NCBI GenBank assembly: GCA_963377175.1
Contig: CAUJNA010003816.1
Coordinates: 507,001-571,000 of the forward strand
Length of the DNA stretch: 64,000 bases
Origin: Effrenium voratum
Lineage: Eukaryota; Sar; Dinophyceae; Suessiales; Symbiodiniaceae
Direction: 5' to 3'
Part shown: one piece after another, positions 57,880-64,000 of the stretch
Numbering within the stretch: the first letter of the stretch is position 1
Layout: each line of letters opens with the position of its first letter
Translations under genes and position numbers: made by a program
The notes under the pieces: generated by a model
Database searches by the model: none
Told to the model about the DNA's origin: nothing
Seen by the model: only the letters and a program-made list of their open reading frames with translations

Positions 57880-58250
57880 GTCAGTCCATCGTGCGAAACT
57901 GGGCCCCTGGCCTCCGGGGCGAGGCTGATGTGTGGCCACCCCTCCCTTGTCCCCTCCCCTCCTCAAAAAGAAGCCAAGGTGCCCTCCCTCCCTGCACAAA
58001 AAGTGCCAAGGTCCCGGAGGCCAGGGGCCTGGAAGCAAGGTTGCACTTTCCAGTGCATAGGCACTTTTCAGTGCCACTAAGTTATGTTTAACAACTGCAC
58101 TTAGCATCAAACTTCAGTGCCAAAAAGAAATGCCAAGGTCCCGGAGGCCAGGGATCAAGGCACCATCCCTCCCAACAAACGCCAAGGTCCCGGAGGCCAG
58201 GGACCTGGAAAAAAGCTTGCACTTTGCAGTGCATTAGGCACTTTTCAGTG
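57880..58250. repeat. extra partial units beyond right arm
   Basis: Three more GGTCCCGGAGGCCAGGGACC-type palindromes (about 58008, 58133, 58185) with TTTTCAGTGCCACTAAG tails, without a counterpart left of the element. Confidence 0.7.
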
Positions 58251-58380
58251 CCATATATAAACTTGTTTTGTTTGACCACCCCCCGCGTTCCTGCACTTCC
58301 TGCATTCCTGAAGACCCTCATGAGGAGGCACCAACTGAGCGACTCTATAAACCTCCCATGAATCCCTATGTCGTATCAAG

Positions 58381-59050
58381 TTGCTTACGCGCGAGCTTGC
58401 GCTTTCCTTACGCGACCCATGTTTAGCTTACGCGGCAGTCAGCGAGCATGTTAAGCTTACGCATGGCTTGCGCGTGGGCGTTCTGAGCGTTTCCCCTCAA
58501 GAATTGCTTACGCGAGCTCCTCTTCTCATGCAGACGACGAAGAACTACCCCTACGAGTCTCAGCGGCTTGGCATTGTTGCTATTGCTGCAAGTCAAGAAA
58601 CGGGTTATGCGGCAGCGGCATCCATCGCGAGGGCTAGCGGGCAGCCCAGCTAGGCGAGCTTACGCGGACCTTGCGCGACTGCTTACGCGAGCTTACGCGC
58701 CCGAGCCCCTTTAGTTTTCCTAGAGCAGCGGTTTCAGAAGCCTTTGTTTGTCCTAGTCAAGGTTGCAACAGCACCTGGCATGAGCCCCAAGAGCTCCCAA
58801 TCAAGGTTCTGCTGGTTTTGTTTTCTTATTGATGTGCACAAGCGGTCTTAGACGACTTCCTGCAGCCAAAGTCTCCGGGCATGCAACAGCACAAGCCACC
58901 AATAATCTCATAAGCACAGCTCTTCCGAGCATGCTTACAAAGCTTACCAAGCAATCACGAAGAAGAGCTTACGCAGGTGCTTACGCAGCTTGTTTCCCCA
59001 AAAAGTGCTTACGCCGGCTTGCGCCTTGCAGGGTTTTGCTTACGCGGCGC
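58381..59050. repeat. cluster of GCTTACGCG motifs
   Basis: About twelve copies of (G)CTTACGC(G) in 670 bp, some paired (near 58680-58700 and 58970-58992), mixed with CTTGCGC variants. Irregular spacing, same orientation. A 90-codon plus frame (58381-58653) overlaps it but is probably a by-product. Confidence 0.7.
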
Positions 59051-59059
59051 CTTGTTATG

Positions 59060-59960
59060 ACACAACTCTTGCTTGGGATGTAACGGGGGGTTTTTAGAGC
59101 TGCTCAACTGCAAAGCAAACTCGCAAGCCAGACTAATGGCTCTCAAAACCTGTGACTCCATGTGATTCTTAAAACTACAAAGCATGAACTATAAATGCAA
59201 GCACTGCGGTAGAGGGAATTTAGGTTCCGTCCTCCCCCCTCCACCAAGGAGAAACCAATTGCCTTTAACCCAGGTGCCTGGGCAGAGTTGGTGAGTTGTG
59301 AGGCCTGAACCATAACCACAGTTTACAGGGGTAACACCAAATTCTGGTATCCTACTTTGTCTTGTCCTGTATCTTAGTTAGGCTGCTTTTGGTTTTAAGA
59401 TTGTTCAGGGCATGGGCATGGGCATGGGCTTGGATTAAGGGTTACCGGACATACTATAGCAGCCTAAATCATTAGAATGGGCCAATAAAAGGGAACAGTG
59501 AGAATAGGAACTCCAAAGGATGGGCCTACAAACGTGGCCATTCATGTTGGGTGCCATCAATTTACGTCGCCTTCAAGCGTCTGCTCTGACCCTTGAGGGC
59601 CCATGTATTGCATTTGAGGGGAACATAAAATAAAGGTCTCCTACTACAAGTGCAGAAACTCGATCTGGCTGCGCTAATAGCTGCAGCCAGCCACATTTGT
59701 CAACACAAGAACAGGGTTTTGCCAAGCCGTGCCGGGATCACTCGAAAGTGCCAAGAACGCCAAACTTTGTTGTCCGGCCCGAGTTCATGAGCACCAGCAA
59801 ACTTCTGCCAGTACAAGAACAAAGCCAAACCAGCAGGACGCACGATCCAGTTGCCTAACAATGCTTCTTTTGGGAGGAACGTCTAACTTCGTAAAAATGA
59901 TGGATGCCTACCGACAAGTGCCAAAGCCCCCGCCCAATCTGCTCGCTCTGGACACCTGCA
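59060..59960. other. non-coding stretch, nothing recognised
   Basis: No GC-rich island with splice-like edges and no recognised repeat apart from a short CATGGG tandem near 59408-59432. A 92-codon plus frame at 59729-60007 lacks support. Confidence 0.45.
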
Positions 59961-60110
59961 AGCAGCATCTACTCTTCTTCACAAAGGACCCGAAAACAAA
60001 GGATTAACCTTGTGGAGAAAGGAAAAACTGAAGGGGCACACTTGGTCGACTCACACTTTTTAGGGGGCCCTACTTTGCGACCCTCCCGTAAATGGGCTAA
60101 CGACCTGTGC

Positions 60111-60161
60111 CTCAAGCACGCAGCAGTCTCGGGCGTTATGCTGCCGAGGCTTCCCAAACTC
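60111..60161 (-). CDS. possible 51-bp exon
   Basis: CGCCAG|G at the start, GAG|GCAC at the end, 17 codons reading EFGKPRQHNARDCCVLE. Another frame (SLGSLGSITPETAACLR) is equally open, so only the splice-like edges support it. Confidence 0.3.
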
Positions 60162-60449
60162 CTGGCGACCAGGGTTGCGTTAACTTTCTGTTTGAGAGTC
60201 CGGTCAAGTTTCAGGCAACCCCTCATTGGTGGCTTGGATTGGTGGTTTCGGGATTTGAATCCCTTCTTGTAGAGGATAAATGAGAAACCACCCCGGAACA
60301 CCTCCAAACGGACATCGTCGTTAGATTGGAGCCGTTTCAAATCCCGCCTAAGTTGAACCTATCATGTTGGTTGCTAAACGAAGACAGCAACCAGTTCAAG
60401 AGCACTTAGGTTTTGGACAAAAGCTGCTTCGACTGTGACTTCCTTCCGC

Positions 60450-60610
60450 GAAAACGGCTCGGGACCTGTCAAAGGGAACCCATTCGCGTAATGGGACTTG
60501 AGCTTCCGGGGTGTCTAGGTTCAACTTGATCAAAACAAATCCCCGAACCGGGCCTCGACTGAGAACAAGATGGCCAGACTGACTCTGGGGGCCGGGGGAA
60601 CACATCTCGG
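60450..60610 (-). CDS. possible exon region (RGFVLIKLNLDTPEAQVPL)
   Basis: A 69-codon open frame with protein-like composition, including RGFVLIKLNLDTPEAQVPL, but lower GC than the confident exons and no clear boundary signals. Unassigned. Confidence 0.25.
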
Positions 60611-60647
60611 ACCTGGAATTTCAACAGAACCGGAAGAAATTCGCTTG

Positions 60648-60764
60648 CTTGGTTGACGTTGGAAGCCAAAATTTAAAATATTTTAGCAGTTCAGTGGTTG
60701 GATTCAACCACTAAACCACAATAAGCAACAATTTGTCAAATGCTTCCTAACAACAACCATTCTT
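60648..60764. repeat. M10 repeat copy
   Basis: TTGGTTGACGTTGGAAGCC, TTAGCAGTTCAGTGGTTGG, CACAATAAGCAACAATTTG, CTAACAACAACCATT. Confidence 0.75.
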
Positions 60765-61014
60765 GGGGCAAGGGAACATCGCGCTGGGTTTCCAGGGTTC
60801 CTGCGGACCGCTCTCAGTGGGTTTCAACCGCTCTTGGGGCGGGTTGATGAACCAATAACAAATCTAGGGAACCCCGTGAAGCCTGTGCAACTGAATAGTT
60901 GCACCCTCAAATTATATCCGTTGCAACGATAGGAACGACGGGGTTGGTTGACTACAGTACGTACTTAGTGGGATAAACATCCAAGTAGCGGTTGGGTCGG
61001 TCTCAAAATAGGGG

Positions 61015-61100
61015 TACCCCCTATTTACGAATGTTGCGTTCCTTTGGTTTCCCTTTGAAACCACCCCAAAAATGGGTACCCTCATAAGACACGCCCATTT
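61015..61100. repeat. M11 repeat copy, inverted
   Basis: GTTCCTTTGGTTTCCCTTTG, AAACCACCCCAAAAATGGG, TACCCTCATAAGACACGCCC. Further copies near 3540, 4270, 32590, 36845, 40260 and 63740. Confidence 0.68.
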
Positions 61101-61979
61101 GAATGTGGTTTCGCTTAGGGAAGCCGAGCTTTCCGGAAGCAGAGCTGAAATGCAGTCCCGGGGCTCGCGCTAAGCGTGTTTCTCAAAAATGGAGGACCCC
61201 CTTGTGATGGGCAAAGGAAAACCAGAAGGACGCAATTCCATTTTAGGGGACCACAATTTTGAGAAACATCCAGTGAGCTTGTCCAGACTCAGGCTGAAAA
61301 GAAAGCGGGGAGGGCCTGAAAGGGTGACGCTCTTCAAACCTTTCAGGGGTTGCCTGGAGGTGTGAAACTTGCACGAAGGGCAGAGCGCCATATTGTTCCC
61401 TGTGGCACATCTGCTCCAAACCCAAGACCCTTGAGCTGTGTGGGGCCTGTTCCCTACATATATAGATGATACAGCAGGATATGGAGGAAGCCAAAAGCCC
61501 CGCCTTCTACCTAGAAAATGTTCTTGAAGCCTTCTTAGAGTCCCCCAAGGGCGAAAGGGGTCCACAATCTCTCTCTCCTGAAAGAATCCATGATCAGAGC
61601 TGCACAGGGTTCGAATTGCATGCCAATCACTAAATCAAATCCTGTCAATGAAAGCCCGCATCGCTCTGCACATATCCTTAAAAAAACACCGTCACCGTGA
61701 ACTCAGGGTTGCTAAACCGGTTGCAACAGGCGGAACTTCCCCAACGACCGCAAGTTTGACCAAGGGTTCCTTGGGATCCCAAGCTAGACTTAAGGTGACT
61801 TCCCCGCAAGGAAGTTCGCTTTCTGTGTTTCAACAATTCTCCAAATGGACCGCTGGACGTAAGCGTGCAATGAAGTACATGACACAACTCCCTCAATTTG
61901 GGTTCTGAAAAGCGGACGACAAAAATCATGGGGCTCGAACTTGTGCCATCAGGTTTTTTTTTTTCCGGGCGAACCGCAC

Positions 61980-62072
61980 TCGCAAACGAGCGATTTCCAG
62001 GAGCCTTGGCATGTCCGCTTTGATCAGCTTCAGGATCTGGCTCTTCCGCAGCTCCAGTCGGTACACCACCGC
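61980..62072 (-). CDS. exon of an unrecognised gene (helical, VVYRLELRKSQILKLIKAD)
   Basis: 31 codons after GGATAG and before CGA|GTGCGG. It encodes VVYRLELRKSQILKLIKAD and then MPRLLEIARLR. Strongly amphipathic helix pattern, and the other minus-strand frames read poorly. Reminiscent of the end of a cyclic-nucleotide-binding domain, but too short to claim. Confidence 0.6.
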
Positions 62073-62872
62073 CTATCCGGGGGGAACATCGGATACGGGG
62101 GATGAGTAAACCAAGGGTCAAATTGTGCCATTGAGCGCCCTGGGGGTCTAAATCCTTTCAAAACAAAGAAAAAACCAATGGCTAGCTGGTGATCCGCTGG
62201 GTGATTTCTGTCCCTTTCGAGGACCGTCCATTTGGCCCAACCCCGCCGCGTCCCAGGGTGTACTCGCGTAACGCCCGAAAAGGATCTTTGAAAGGAAGAA
62301 TACCTGATCTTTTGGTGTGACCTGTGGGTTGATTTGGAGACAAAGGCTTTCAACTGCGCAGGCAGGGTGACAAAATCGTGTCAAACCTGTTTGGGCCAAG
62401 GTAGATCGAGCAGCTGCCTCAAAAAAGAGCTGGGAATTGGCGTCCTCGAGAAGGAAACTTCACAGCTATTGTCTCTGTAGCCGGCACGTTGCTCACCAAT
62501 AACACTGCCAGAAGCATATCGCGGAATCCCAAACCGATACCCGGTTTGACCTGCAACAATCCTTTGGGCCAGTACCCGAGACCCCGACCTTGGTGATACC
62601 TGCTCCGACTTTCGAGGAACGCCTTGTAAACTGGCCGGTGAAAATCAAACCCCGGCAACAAAGTGCACCGGTTCGATCTCCGGGGTACTTCCTTTGGACG
62701 ATCTCCTTGGTTGGTGTCCTCCAGCTTCCCTTGAAAAATATTATTCAATCTTGAGACAAGTCCCCCTCCCAATTGTTCAAATGAGCCGCGCCTGAAAACC
62801 CCCATTTTTCCGCACGCTGAATTCACCCAAACAAAAACCATTTAAGAGCTCGGCCGATTCGACGCGAAAAAC

Positions 62873-62926
62873 CGGTACTCGTTGCTCGCTCTGGCCTCCT
62901 GCAGGCTCAAGTTGATCTGCTCCGGC
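62873..62926 (-). CDS. exon of an unrecognised gene (PEQINLSLQEARASNEY)
   Basis: Starts after TTCCGAG and ends at a GT donor CG|GTTTTT. It encodes PEQINLSLQEARASNEYR with good GC3 bias. No family recognised. Upstream-most coding evidence in the window, so the gene probably begins beyond the right edge. Confidence 0.55.
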
Positions 62927-63007
62927 CTCGGAAGCCGTCGGAGTCGATGGAGTCGATGGCTACCCCAAGGAGCAAACGGCGCAAACGGCTTGGAGGGTAA
63001 GCTTTTT

Positions 63008-63129
63008 TAGGTCTCTAGGTTTTGCAGCTGAGGTTAGGGTTTAGGGTTAGGTCTATTTTGGGGGAACCGAATCTGCCAACCCAAAAAGGAAACGGTAAAA
63101 GAAACGGCACCAATTGCTGGGGGACCTAG
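63008..63129. repeat. M1 repeat copy with TTTAGGG core
   Basis: CTCTAGG...GCTGGGGGACCTAGG ends. The core contains AGGTTAGGGTTTAGGGTTAG, which coincides with the plant/dinoflagellate telomere unit TTTAGGG, here within an M1 element. Confidence 0.75.
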
Positions 63130-63435
63130 GTCTCATGTCAAGCCAGTGCTTCCAAAAGGCCTTCACCCGGCCAATGAGGCCCATTGGACCCGCCCGTGGA
63201 TTTGCCCTGGGGGTGGTGAAAGGGTGGTGTAGAGGACACAAAGCAAATCTAATTGTACGGGGTTGCTCACACAAACAAATGGCGACAATTGCAAACAGCA
63301 GAACCCTTCAAGAGGGGAATTGCTTCTTCCAAAGGCTCCTAAACTTCCTGAGTCCCTTCAAGGTGAAACACGCACCATAGGTATATGAGTGAAACCACAC
63401 TTCGATGTGTGAGCCAAGCTGATGCAGTGAGGACC

Positions 63436-63570
63436 TGAGTCAAATCAAAACCAAGTAGTAAAATGGTGAACCCAGAACCATGTAAAGAATTTGAGAGGCG
63501 GCCGCAACTATTTCCGGCTGGGACTGCCCCTTACTAACCTTCATCTACCCGGGTGTCGATTGTGGCTCAC
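63436..63570. repeat. M9 repeat copy
   Basis: TGAGTCAAATCAAAACCAAG ... CCCGGGTGTCGATTGTGGC with the CAGAACCATGTAAAGAATT interior of the 47.2 kb copy. Confidence 0.8.
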
Positions 63571-64000
63571 CTGTCCAGAAACTTTGGCAGTGCTTTCGTA
63601 ATACGTTCCTTTGCGTTGGGTCCAGACTGAGGCAGCAGCTGCCTAGGCACCTCTTTGGCGATCAAGTACTCCTCGCACCTGCGAAGATGTCCCCAACTCG
63701 AGCCGTGGATTTGGGCGTCCTTCTTCTAAGGGACCCCAAGATGAGTGGTTTTCCTTTTGGTTTCCCTTTAAAACCCATCAACAGGGGGGTTCCCGCAAAA
63801 GACACGCCAATTTGGATCAAACCCCAAACTGGGACCAGCAGTGGGGTGTTACGCTGTTCCCGTATCACGGCAAATCGCTAGTCGGATTCCCAAAAGGAAA
63901 CTGGTCCAAAACCCTCCGATCGTCAGCTTCCGTGACTCGAGGGATGGTAAGGCTAGCCAAGGCCCACTTTTGCTTTTTTGTACACGTACCATGCGCATCA

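Noticed and set aside
63020..63060. true telomere end (TTTAGGG)
   Set aside because: Only two to three units, embedded in an M1 element.
1..64000. tRNA, rRNA, CRISPR, bacterial operons, integrated virus
   Set aside because: Scanned for by eye; no cloverleaf, rRNA core, spacer array, ribosome-binding-site-led gene string or viral replication gene was seen.

Overview
The window looks like nuclear DNA of a dinoflagellate (Symbiodiniales/Suessiales/Prorocentrum-type). There is no bacterial-style gene layout and almost no long meaningful open frame. Coding sequence appears only as tiny GC-rich islands (about 30-140 bp) in 1-4 kb introns of near 50% GC. The inferred splice donors are a mixture of GT, GC and GA, and exon edges read AG|G...AG|G, all known dinoflagellate traits. 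The species cannot be named from this.

Every assigned gene is on the minus strand, so it reads right to left in a head-to-tail array. (1) 63.0-42.9 kb: scattered exons of one or more unrecognised genes, interrupted at 53.3-58.3 kb by a large foldback repeat. (2) 41.7-26.4 kb: a PP2C-type (PPM) Ser/Thr phosphatase in at least 12 micro-exons, from the RPEMED motif through DGHGG, SGCTA, GDS and EAGG to VVSNVPDI; the LAVSRAFGD and DGLWD segments were not found. (3) 22.7-5.4 kb: an apparently complete secreted papain-like (C1A) cysteine peptidase in 14 exons, with signal peptide, I29 propeptide, catalytic Cys, His and Asn exons and a Cys-rich tail. Exon phases agree at every junction. (4) 4.4-1.2 kb: three GC-rich islands that may be exons of a further gene.

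The intronic DNA is largely a mosaic of at least eleven families of 80-180 bp repeats (called M1-M11 here), most with terminal inverted repeats. Four copies of M3 sit 5-12 bp inside an apparent 5' splice site, in three different genes. M2 abuts an exon at 45.81 kb and M6 flanks protease exon 4 on both sides. With the AG|G direct repeats at intron edges, this is what introner elements (intron-making transposons) leave behind, and it is the most interesting system here. Other notable structures are a 4.5 kb foldback repeat with 1.4 kb arms made of ~380 bp units, a cluster of about twelve GCTTACGCG motifs beside it, and a degenerate telomere-like C-rich block at 10.5-10.98 kb. All exon edges were placed by eye from frame, homology and phase, and need RNA evidence.
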